Source of the DNA: an uncultured Oscillibacter sp.
GTDB taxonomy: Bacteria; Bacillota_A; Clostridia; Oscillospirales; Oscillospiraceae
Assembly: GCA_948902155.1 (NCBI GenBank)
Contig: CAQVQZ010000152.1
Span: forward strand, 1-5,129
DNA: 5,129 bases
Direction of reading: 5' to 3'
Of this stretch, positions 1-4,669 are shown one piece after another. The notes under the pieces are model-generated. The model had not been told where the DNA came from. It worked only from the letters and a program-made list of their open reading frames with translations, and searched no databases. The translations under genes and the position numbers were made by a program. Position 1 is the first letter of the stretch. Each line of letters opens with the position of its first letter.

Positions 1-745
1 GGAACTGCCCCACGAAGTCCAGCAGCTTCCCGAAGCAGGCCCGGTCGATCTTCATAGGGGTGTGCTCCCGGTTCAGGCAGATGCAATGCTCATTATAATA
101 GACATATGGAGAGTATTGAAGAAACCAGGGGGACCCGTTGATGGTAATGGGCACAATGCGGTGGTTCTGCCGGGCGGGGTGGTTGACCCGCCCCGCGTAG
201 CCCTCGTTCTCGGCGCAGAGCTGGCAGCGGGGATAATCGGAAGCGGGGAGGTCCCTGGCGGCGGCGATGGCCTTGGGGTCCTTCTCCGGCTTGGAGAGGT
301 TGATGGTGATGTCCAGCTCGCCGTATTCAGTGGGAGCCTTCCACTGCATGTCCTTGGCGATGCGGTCCCGGCGGATGTAATTGGTGTCCTGGCTGAACCG
401 ATAGTACCAGTCGGTGGCGGCCTTGGCGTCCTGGGCCCGGAGAGCCTGGAACTTCTCAATGACCTGGGCGGGCCGGGGGGTGAGCCGCCCCATCAGCTCC
501 GTGTCGAAGAGGTCCCGGTAGACCACGGAATCCTCCTTCAGCACGCCCCGCCGGTAAGCGTCGTCCAGCAGCTCCTCCAGAACGGGGGCCAGCTCCACCG
601 TTCCCCAAGACTGACCAGGGTCGGTGTAACTGTCCAGCTGCAAGGCGTCCAGAATGGTATTGACGGCCCAAAAGTATTCGTTTTCCTCGATCAGCCCCGT
701 TTGCAGGGCATAAGCCGCCAGTTTGGATACAGCTTCATTGACCAT
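1..745 (-). CDS. galT: Galactose-1-phosphate uridylyltransferase, class II (N-terminal half, cut by window edge)
   Basis: Predicted cytoplasmic Leloir-pathway enzyme that exchanges UMP between UDP-glucose and galactose-1-phosphate, giving UDP-galactose and glucose-1-phosphate. 248 codons plus one base are visible; class II (Firmicutes-type) enzymes are about 500 residues, so roughly half is missing beyond position 1. What I recognise is the conserved block at residues 171-200 (YPRCQLC, then ENEGYAGRVNHPARQNHR), followed by a segment near residues 205-230 (SPWFLQYSPYVYYNEHCI) typical of class II GalT. The C-terminal half is not visible. The start ATG (745-743) has an AGAGGAAG site at 754-761, 8 nt upstream; a nearer-looking ATG at 764-762 is out of frame. 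The gene begins 54 nt after the galK stop with no terminator between them, so galK and galT are probably co-transcribed. The lack of a stop codon is due to the window edge, not to a lesion. Identification is from remembered family sequence. Confidence 0.93.
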   Translation of the reverse strand, partial: MVNEAVSKLAAYALQTGLIEENEYFWAVNTILDALQLDSYTDPGQSWGTVELAPVLEELLDDAYRRGVLKEDSVVYRDLFDTELMGRLTPRPAQVIEKFQALRAQDAKAATDWYYRFSQDTNYIRRDRIAKDMQWKAPTEYGELDITINLSKPEKDPKAIAAARDLPASDYPRCQLCAENEGYAGRVNHPARQNHRIVPITINGSPWFLQYSPYVYYNEHCICLNREHTPMKIDRACFGKLLDFVGQF

Positions 746-753
746 AGCGGATA

Positions 754-761
754 CTTCCTCT
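754..761 (-). promoter_or_regulatory. Ribosome binding site of galT
   Basis: The minus strand reads AGAGGAAG, 8 nt before the ATG at 745. It is weaker than the AAAGGAG sites of the neighbouring genes. It supports ATG 745 over the out-of-frame ATG at 764. Confidence 0.6.
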
Positions 762-799
762 CATATAAAAGTCTTTTGAAGAGCTATTTATAAAGGCTT

Positions 800-2089
800 T
801 CAGCTGACAACGACGCAGCCGCCCTGGGGCCGGATGCGGAGGATGTGGCACATGCCGGGACCCAGCAGGGCCTCCATGCCAGCGCGGAAGGCGTCCAGCT
901 TCTCCAGGGGGACGAAGGCTTGGATGGTTCCGGCGAAGCCGCCGCCGTGGACCCGGATGGAGCCGGTACCCTCCAGCAGCTCCCGGCCGAAGGCCAGGGC
1001 CAGGGGGATGGCCTGCTGCCGGGGGTCCGCCGTGGACCAGGTGTTCTGGAGGTGCAGGGAGGAGGACAGCCCGGAGGCGTTCACCAGGGCCAGGAAGGCA
1101 CCAAAGTCGCCGCGCTCCAGCGCGTCCGCCTCCTGGACGGCCCGGCGGTCGTCTTCGTAGAAGTGGAGGGCCCGGAGAACGGCCCGGTCGCCGCACTCCC
1201 GCCGCAGGGCGGGGATGGCGGAGCGGAAGTCGGCCTCGGGGACCTCCCGGAGGAGCTGCCTGCTGAAATGGACCGCTACGGAGCGCATCTCCCGTGTGAT
1301 GTCGGAGTAGTCCTCCGTCAGGTGCTTGGCGCTGTGGTCGGAGCCGGTATCCACGATGCAGAGGGCGTGTCCGGAGCGGGCGAAGTCATAGGAGATAGGC
1401 CGGACCACCGGATTGGCGGGATCACCGAAGTCGATGGCCACCGCGCCGCCTACGGAGGAACCCATCTGGTCCATCAAACCGCTGAGCTTGCCGAAGTGGA
1501 CGTTCTCGGCGTACTGCCCGATCTTCGCCAGCTCCACGGCGTCAAGCTTTCCCTCGCAGAAGAAGTGGTTGAGAATATTGCCCATCAGAATTTCATAGGC
1601 GGCGGAGGAGGAAAGCCCGGACCCGGAGAGGACGTTGGACACGGCGCAGGCGTCGAAGCCGCCGATCTGGTGCCCCCGCTGGGCGATGCCCTCGGCCACG
1701 CCCCGGACCAGGGCGGCGGAGCTGTTGGTCTCCTCGGGCCGGGGAGAGAGATCGCTGAGGTCCACCTCCAGGGTGGGGTAGCCCTCGGACTGGACCCGGA
1801 TGACGTTCAGCCCGTTGGGGGCGGCGCAGGCCAGCATGTCCATGTCCACGCTGGCGCAGAGGACGTGGCCCCGCTGGTGGTCCGTGTGGTTGCCCCCCAG
1901 CTCCGTGCGGCCGGGGCCGCTGAAGAGGGCGGCGGCTCCCTTGGGGGCGAAGGAGTCCGCCAGGGCCTGGGTGACATGCAGGGCCCTGGCCTTGGCCTGG
2001 GCCAGCCCCCCGGCGGTGTAGACGGCGGAGAGGGGCGCGTCGCACCGGCCCTCCTTCAGGGCCTGGAGCAGCTGATTGCAGGAATACAT
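800..2089 (-). CDS. galK: Galactokinase (GHMP kinase family), clostridial variant
   Basis: Predicted to phosphorylate alpha-D-galactose with ATP to galactose-1-phosphate, the substrate of the adjacent galT product. 429 residues. GHMP-kinase landmarks occur in order. The N-terminal sugar-binding signature is GRTELGGNHTDHQ at residues 60-72, with R61 as the expected catalytic-site arginine. The glycine/serine-rich ATP loop is LSGSGLSSSAA at 154-164. GLMDQMGSSVGG at 204-215 carries the expected catalytic base D207. The C-terminal GHMP motif is HGGGFAGT at 381-388. The first signature departs from the classical galactokinase pattern (Asn67 where Glu/Asp is usual, Glu63 for Asn, His71 for Tyr). 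I believe this form is common in clostridial galactokinases, but that is recall. The frame stays open 20 codons further upstream to an ATG at 2149. I chose ATG 2089 because it has a perfect AAAGGAGG site 9 nt upstream and because a promoter lies inside the upstream extension. Stop TGA at 802-800. Confidence 0.93.
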   Translation of the reverse strand: MYSCNQLLQALKEGRCDAPLSAVYTAGGLAQAKARALHVTQALADSFAPKGAAALFSGPGRTELGGNHTDHQRGHVLCASVDMDMLACAAPNGLNVIRVQSEGYPTLEVDLSDLSPRPEETNSSAALVRGVAEGIAQRGHQIGGFDACAVSNVLSGSGLSSSAAYEILMGNILNHFFCEGKLDAVELAKIGQYAENVHFGKLSGLMDQMGSSVGGAVAIDFGDPANPVVRPISYDFARSGHALCIVDTGSDHSAKHLTEDYSDITREMRSVAVHFSRQLLREVPEADFRSAIPALRRECGDRAVLRALHFYEDDRRAVQEADALERGDFGAFLALVNASGLSSSLHLQNTWSTADPRQQAIPLALAFGRELLEGTGSIRVHGGGFAGTIQAFVPLEKLDAFRAGMEALLGPGMCHILRIRPQGGCVVVS

Positions 2090-2098
2090 AAGGCTCTG

Positions 2099-2106
2099 CC
2101 TCCTTT
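2099..2106 (-). promoter_or_regulatory. Ribosome binding site fixing the galK start
   Basis: The minus strand reads AAAGGAGG with a 9-nt spacer to ATG 2089. No comparable site precedes the upstream in-frame ATG at 2149, so the shorter 429-residue galactokinase is preferred over a 449-residue form. Confidence 0.85.
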
Positions 2107-2120
2107 CTTTTTCCGTGTCC

Positions 2121-2149
2121 AGTATAGTGAATCCGGTGGGAAAATTCAA
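2121..2149 (-). promoter_or_regulatory. Probable sigma-A promoter of galK-galT
   Basis: On the minus strand, TTGAAT (2149-2144) and TATACT (2126-2121) are separated by exactly 17 nt. They match the -35 and -10 consensus at 4/6 and 5/6 positions. Transcription would start near 2114, giving a leader of about 25 nt that begins just before the galK ribosome binding site. The promoter lies wholly in the 63-nt gap between the dipeptidase stop (2153) and galK, so galKT can be expressed independently of the upstream gene. I see no clear dyad operator or catabolite-repression site over it. This is a pattern match; the start site is inferred. Confidence 0.65.
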
Positions 2150-2152
2150 TGC

Positions 2153-3124
2153 CTACTTTTCCCCTTTGGCCAAAATCCGCAAAAAATTTTCACGGGCAAT
2201 CATGTTCCGCTCCGCGGCGCTCATGCCCAGGTCCTCCAAGGCACGGAAAAGCCGGGGGACGCCCCCGCAGTCCTCCAGCCCCGCCGCGCCGTCGTTGCCG
2301 GGCCCCATGAACTCGCAGAAGTCGAAGCCGCAGGCCACGTGCTCCACCCCCATGACCTCCGCCATATGGGCGGCGTGGAGGGCCAGGGTCTCCGCCGTCC
2401 GCCGCTCCGGGTCCTCGTGGACAAACTTGTGGTGGACGTTCAGCCCCACCACGCCGCCGCTGTCCCGGATGGCCCGGAGCTGCTCGTCGGTGAGGTTCCG
2501 GGGCACGCCGCACAGCGCCCGGCAGTTGGAATGGGAGGCAATCACAGGCCGGACGGCCATCCGCATCACATCCCAAAAGCCGCCGTCGTTCAAATGGGAC
2601 ACGTCGACCAGCATTCCCAGCTCCTCCATCCGCTGGACGGCCCGCCGCCCCAGCCCGGTGAGGCCCTTGCCGGGGTCCTGGGCGGCTCCAGCGGCAAACT
2701 GGTTCTCCTCGTTCCAGGTCAGGGTCCCCAGCCGGAGCCCCAGAGCGGCCAGCCGGTCCAAGTCCTCCGGCCCCGCCAGGGCCTCCATGCCCTCGACAGC
2801 CAAAAATGCGTAGATTTTCCCATCCGTCCTGGCGGCCTCCGCCTCCTCCACCGTGGAGACGACCGCCAGCCAGGGGCACTCGGCGAACTCCGCCTGCGCG
2901 CAGTCCAGCATAAGCTCCAGCCGCCGGGGGGCGCGGTCCCCGCCGGGGATGTCCTTCCAGAAGGTCCGGCCGCCGCCCCAGCCGTACCAGAGGGCCAGGA
3001 CCAGCCCCTCCACGTCGCCCCGCCGGAGGCGGTCCAGGTGCTGCCGCTCCAGCACACGGTCCTCGCCCGCCAGGCGGCGGCGGGCCACGTCGTAGAGCAG
3101 GTCGGAATGTCCGTCGAAAACCAT
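2153..3124 (-). CDS. M19-family (membrane/renal dipeptidase-like) zinc dipeptidase
   Basis: Predicted binuclear-zinc peptidase of the amidohydrolase superfamily that cleaves dipeptides. The exact substrate cannot be read from sequence; some relatives accept dipeptides with a D-residue. 323 residues, in the usual range for bacterial members. The expected metal and active-site elements are present in order: DGHSD at residues 4-8 (H6, D8), AVEG at 109-112 (bridging E111), DVSH at 174-177 (H177), ASHSN at 196-200 (H198), the following VPRNL near 207-211, and GFDF at 266-269 (D268). There is no signal peptide or transmembrane segment, so it is probably cytoplasmic. ATG 3124 is chosen because it starts directly on the conserved N-terminal metal motif and has AAAGGAGT 6 nt upstream. 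The frame is open a further 106 codons upstream, through a hairpin-rich repeat. Stop TAG at 2155-2153, 63 nt before galK. A functional link to galactose use is not obvious. Confidence 0.9.
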   Translation of the reverse strand: MVFDGHSDLLYDVARRRLAGEDRVLERQHLDRLRRGDVEGLVLALWYGWGGGRTFWKDIPGGDRAPRRLELMLDCAQAEFAECPWLAVVSTVEEAEAARTDGKIYAFLAVEGMEALAGPEDLDRLAALGLRLGTLTWNEENQFAAGAAQDPGKGLTGLGRRAVQRMEELGMLVDVSHLNDGGFWDVMRMAVRPVIASHSNCRALCGVPRNLTDEQLRAIRDSGGVVGLNVHHKFVHEDPERRTAETLALHAAHMAEVMGVEHVACGFDFCEFMGPGNDGAAGLEDCGGVPRLFRALEDLGMSAAERNMIARENFLRILAKGEK

Positions 3125-3130
3125 GAGAAG

Positions 3131-3138
3131 ACTCCTTT
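3131..3138 (-). promoter_or_regulatory. Ribosome binding site fixing the dipeptidase start
   Basis: The minus strand reads AAAGGAGT with a 6-nt spacer to ATG 3124. It supports a start directly before the DGHSD metal motif rather than at the upstream in-frame ATGs (for example 3334 or 3442). A complementary CTCCTTT lies just upstream at 3162-3156 on the same strand and could sequester it. Confidence 0.8.
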
Positions 3139-3155
3139 CAAACACGAATCTCCAA

Positions 3156-3347
3156 AAAGGAGGGCGCGAAGCGCAGTAAAAAGTTTCGCCAGCCTTTACA
3201 AAGGCTGCGGGGTTCCAAGGGGCAGCGCCCATTGGTCGCGCCCGCAGGCGCGAAACTCCCCAGCCGCGACTGCGTCGGAAGAAATTCCGCTCAGTTCCGT
3301 TTCCGCCTGACGGCGAAAACTCCACCCGCTCCATTCCTTCCTCCTTT
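3156..3347. repeat. Hairpin-rich intergenic repeat block, probably an interspersed repeat
   Basis: The block is bracketed by an 8-nt inverted repeat, AAAGGAGG at 3156-3163 and CCTCCTTT at 3340-3347. Inside are several palindromes. GCGC/GCGC (3164-3167, 3171-3174) has a GAA loop. CAGCCTTT/AAAGGCTG (3190-3197, 3200-3207) is perfect. CCAAGGGGC/GCCCATTGG (3215-3223, 3227-3235) pairs 8 of 9. TCGCGCC/GGCGCGA (3236-3242, 3247-3253) is perfect around CGCA. GTTTCCGCC/GGCGAAAAC (3299-3307, 3312-3320) pairs 8 of 9 around TGAC. Tandem hairpins of this kind with no conserved protein suggest a non-autonomous repeat. I recall similar intergenic blocks in Oscillospiraceae genomes but could not compare copies. 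Exact ends are uncertain. Confidence 0.55.
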
Positions 3348-3374
3348 CCCCACAAAATCTTCGATTTTGCGGGG
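3348..3374. repeat. Strong inverted repeat (12-bp stem, TTC loop)
   Basis: CCCC-A-CAAAATC (3348-3359) pairs with GATTTTG-C-GGGG (3363-3374) with one A/C mismatch, around the loop TTC. It directly abuts the hairpin block next to it and may be its outer end. On the minus strand it precedes an AGGAGG and ATG (3334). There is no T-tract after the stem on either strand, so it is not a classical intrinsic terminator. Confidence 0.55.
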
Positions 3375-3407
3375 GCCCCGAAGCCGGCAAACAGCCCACA
3401 CACCATC

Positions 3408-3436
3408 ATTCTATACGATTCCAAGCCCCCGCACAA
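3408..3436 (-). promoter_or_regulatory. Candidate promoter for the dipeptidase
   Basis: On the minus strand, TTGTGC (3436-3431) and TAGAAT (3413-3408) are 17 nt apart, matching the consensus at 3/6 and 5/6. If used, the mRNA would start near 3401 and carry a leader of about 275 nt that includes the whole hairpin block before the dipeptidase start. The -35 is weak, so this is tentative. Confidence 0.4.
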
Positions 3437-3498
3437 CCGCAAAAACCAGCCCCACGGGCCCCCGCCGCCTCTTTTTTAGAAAAATCGCGTTTTCCCCC

Positions 3499-3527
3499 TA
3501 TGCAAAACCGGAAAAATACGTTAAAAT
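3499..3527 (+). promoter_or_regulatory. Candidate promoter for pyrH
   Basis: TAAAAT at 3522-3527 matches the -10 consensus at 5/6 and sits in a locally AT-rich stretch of an otherwise GC-rich spacer. The -35 position (TATGCA, 3499-3504, 17-nt spacing) is poor. A start near 3534 would give a leader of about 55 nt before pyrH. tsf, a common upstream partner of pyrH, is absent here, and the neighbour is divergent, so a local promoter is expected. Confidence 0.4.
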
Positions 3528-3536
3528 AGAAGCGCT

Positions 3537-3560
3537 GTTCCGGAGGATTTCCGGTAGAAC
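3537..3560 (+). promoter_or_regulatory. Possible stem-loop in the pyrH leader
   Basis: GTTCCGGA (3537-3544) can pair with TCCG (3550-3553) and GAAC (3557-3560), leaving a GTA bulge and a GGATT loop. It lies between the candidate promoter and the pyrH ribosome binding site. There is no T-tract and no recognisable PyrR-binding consensus, so any regulatory role is speculative. Confidence 0.25.
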
Positions 3561-3575
3561 GAGATCGACTGAAAA

Positions 3576-3581
3576 GGGAGG
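3576..3581 (+). promoter_or_regulatory. Ribosome binding site fixing the pyrH start
   Basis: GGGAGG with a 7-nt spacer to ATG 3589. The reading frame is open a further 119 codons upstream to 3232, through the spacer and part of the hairpin block. This site and the family's usual N-terminus place the start at 3589. Confidence 0.85.
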
Positions 3582-3588
3582 TCACGCG

Positions 3589-4305
3589 ATGTCAAAACCT
3601 GTATACCGGCGGGTGCTGCTGAAGATCAGCGGCGAGGCCCTGGCCGGAGAGAAGTGCGCCGGATTGGATTTTCAAGTCATCGGCCAGGTCTGCGACGTAG
3701 TGAAGCAGTGCCTGGACATGGGGGTCCAGATCGGCCTGGTGGTAGGCGGCGGCAACTTCTGGCGGGGCGCGAAGGACGGCGGAGGCCGCATGGAGCGGAC
3801 CCGCGCCGACCACATGGGCATGCTGGCGACGGTGATGAACTGTCTGGCGGTAGCGGACGTCTGCGAGCAGAAGGGCATTCCCGTCCGGGTGCAGACGGCC
3901 ATTGAGATGCGCCCCATCGCCGAGCCCTACATCCGCTCCCGCGCCATCCGGCACCTGGAGAAGGGCCGTGTGGTCATTTTCGGCTGCGGCACGGGCAACC
4001 CCTTCTTCTCCACGGACACCGCTGCGGTGCTCCGCGCCGCGGAGATCGGCGCGGAGGTGATCCTGCTGGCGAAAAACGTGGACGGCGTCTATTCCGCCGA
4101 CCCGGTGAAGGACCCCAGCGCCGTGAAATACGACGCCATCAGCTACGACGACGTCCTGGCCCAGCACCTGATGGTCATGGACACCACCGCCACGTCTCTC
4201 TCCATGGACAACCACATCCCCGTCCTGCTCTTCGCCCTCAAAGACCCCCAAAACATCGTCCGAGCCATCCTGGGCGAAAAAGTAGGCACCATCGTCCGCG
4301 AATAA
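3589..4305 (+). CDS. pyrH: UMP kinase (uridylate kinase)
   Basis: Bacterial UMP kinase of the amino-acid-kinase fold, which makes UDP from UMP and ATP in pyrimidine nucleotide synthesis. It is a cytoplasmic hexamer in characterised relatives. 238 residues, matching the family length. Motifs in order: LLKISGEAL at 10-18 (phosphate-binding lysine K12), [10 protein letters not shown] at 51-60, [13 protein letters not shown] at 72-84, RVQTAIEM at 100-107, [19 protein letters not shown] at 111-129, [13 protein letters not shown] at 134-146 (UMP/ATP site), [11 protein letters not shown] at 162-172, and [13 protein letters not shown] at 196-208. N-terminal and C-terminal ends look complete, with stop TAA at 4303-4305. 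It is divergent from the dipeptidase and 364 nt upstream of frr. The usual order pyrH-frr is kept but the spacer is unusually long and repeat-filled. The stop codon is followed immediately by a palindromic repeat. Confidence 0.97.
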   Translation: MSKPVYRRVLLKISGEALAGEKCAGLDFQVIGQVCDVVKQCLDMGVQIGLVVGGGNFWRGAKDGGGRMERTRADHMGMLATVMNCLAVADVCEQKGIPVRVQTAIEMRPIAEPYIRSRAIRHLEKGRVVIFGCGTGNPFFSTDTAAVLRAAEIGAEVILLAKNVDGVYSADPVKDPSAVKYDAISYDDVLAQHLMVMDTTATSLSMDNHIPVLLFALKDPQNIVRAILGEKVGTIVRE

Positions 4306-4342
4306 CCTACTTTTCTCCTACTTTTCTTGAAAGAAAAGTAGG
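4306..4342. repeat. Tandem 11-mer and hairpin abutting the pyrH stop
   Basis: CCTACTTTTCT occurs twice in direct tandem (4306-4316, 4317-4327). The second copy pairs perfectly with AGAAAAGTAGG (4332-4342) around a TGAA loop, giving an 11-bp stem. The first copy starts on the base after the pyrH TAA. There is no T-tract 3' of the stem, so it is not a standard intrinsic terminator, though it could protect the mRNA 3' end. A further AAAAGTAGG inside the last pyrH codons (4278-4286) can pair with the first copy. I recall similar stems in other clostridial intergenic regions but did not check this. Confidence 0.65.
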
Positions 4343-4431
4343 CAAAAGAACTTTCGCGCGCTCTGTCTGTCCGGTGGAGAACCAGGCCGAAGCGACGGCA
4401 ACCTGGCGGCTGCGAATACGGACCATTTTTT
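4343..4431 (+). other. Possible structured RNA or weak terminator after pyrH
   Basis: GTCCG (4369-4373) can pair with CGGAC (4419-4423), enclosing CCAGG/CCTGG (4382-4386, 4402-4406) with a small inner CCG/CGG (4387-4389, 4396-4398). Six T residues follow at 4426-4431, which would suit a terminator, but the closing stem is short and the enclosed sequence long. It may be the body of the same repeat that starts at 4306. No protein-coding sign is seen. Confidence 0.25.
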
Positions 4432-4465
4432 GAGTGTACCGAATGTTGTTCAGGGGACCTTTTTT

Positions 4466-4505
4466 ACCTCCCTTGAAAAGGGAGGTGGCATTTGCGAAGC
4501 AAATG
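4466..4505. repeat. Double-hairpin intergenic repeat module
   Basis: There are two adjacent perfect stems. The first is ACCTCCCTT (4466-4474) with AAGGGAGGT (4478-4486); the second is CATTTGC (4489-4495) with GCAAATG (4499-4505). Both have GAA loops. They are followed by ACGGAGGG (4506-4513). The architecture resembles short palindromic repeats I recall from gut Clostridia, with a variable second stem. Six T residues (4460-4465) precede the first stem on the plus strand, so on that strand it is not followed by a terminator tract. Confidence 0.6.
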
Positions 4506-4548
4506 ACGGAGGGTTTCTTCGTTAACTGCCCATCTCCCCAAACCCCCA

Positions 4549-4576
4549 CCCCTGTAGGGGCGGCTATCAGCCGCCC
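4549..4576. repeat. CCCC-TGTA-GGGG plus GGGCGGCT/AGCCGCCC palindromic module
   Basis: CCCC (4549-4552) pairs with GGGG (4557-4560) around TGTA. Overlapping it, GGGCGGCT (4558-4565) pairs perfectly with AGCCGCCC (4569-4576) around ATC. The two stems share GGG, so only one can form fully. I recall GTAGGGGCG-type palindromes as a common short intergenic repeat in Ruminococcaceae/Oscillospiraceae; this is not verified. The rest of the spacer to frr (4577-4652) is C-rich and shows nothing further. Confidence 0.6.
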
Positions 4577-4652
4577 GCGCCCCCGCGAATGCCAATCCCC
4601 CTGCATCGCACCCCCACCACCCCCAGAGCGTTCCCAATACGAACCAATTTTG

Positions 4653-4659
4653 AAAGGAG
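4653..4659 (+). promoter_or_regulatory. Ribosome binding site of frr
   Basis: AAAGGAG with a 10-nt spacer to ATG 4670. It follows the repeat-filled spacer, and no clear promoter could be recognised between pyrH and this site. Confidence 0.75.
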
Positions 4660-4669
4660 CTTTCCAATC

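Noticed and set aside
62..793. A 243-codon plus-strand frame over the galT region
   Set aside because: It is antisense to a recognisable class II GalT and has compositionally biased residues. It has no good ribosome binding site or recognisable motif.
845..3310. An 821-codon stop-free plus-strand frame antisense to galK and the dipeptidase
   Set aside because: It is the by-product of GC-rich genes on the other strand. Its translation is low-complexity Gly/Pro/Ala/Val with no recognisable domain, and both minus-strand genes have clear family motifs and ribosome binding sites.
3232..3588. N-terminal extension of pyrH by 119 codons
   Set aside because: The frame is open only because of GC-rich repeat sequence. 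UMP kinases start at the position equivalent to 3589, which has a strong ribosome binding site.
3592..4251. A 219-codon minus-strand frame antisense to pyrH
   Set aside because: It is a shadow of the pyrH coding strand, rich in His/Val/Asp/Gly from reversed codons, with no family resemblance.
4317..4342. Intrinsic terminator of pyrH
   Set aside because: The stem is perfect but AT-rich and followed by CAAAAG rather than a T-tract, so I annotate it as a repeat.
3156..4580. CRISPR array or tRNA/rRNA gene among the repeated structures
   Set aside because: The repeats are palindromes of different sequence, without regular spacing or unique spacers. No cloverleaf with a T-arm or anticodon arm could be made out.
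4307..4606. A 99-codon minus-strand frame, and an 80-codon plus-strand frame at 4434-4676, in the pyrH-frr spacer
   Set aside because: Both run straight through the palindromic repeats and are built from their sequence. I saw no convincing ribosome binding site or domain. I regard them as spurious reading of repeats.
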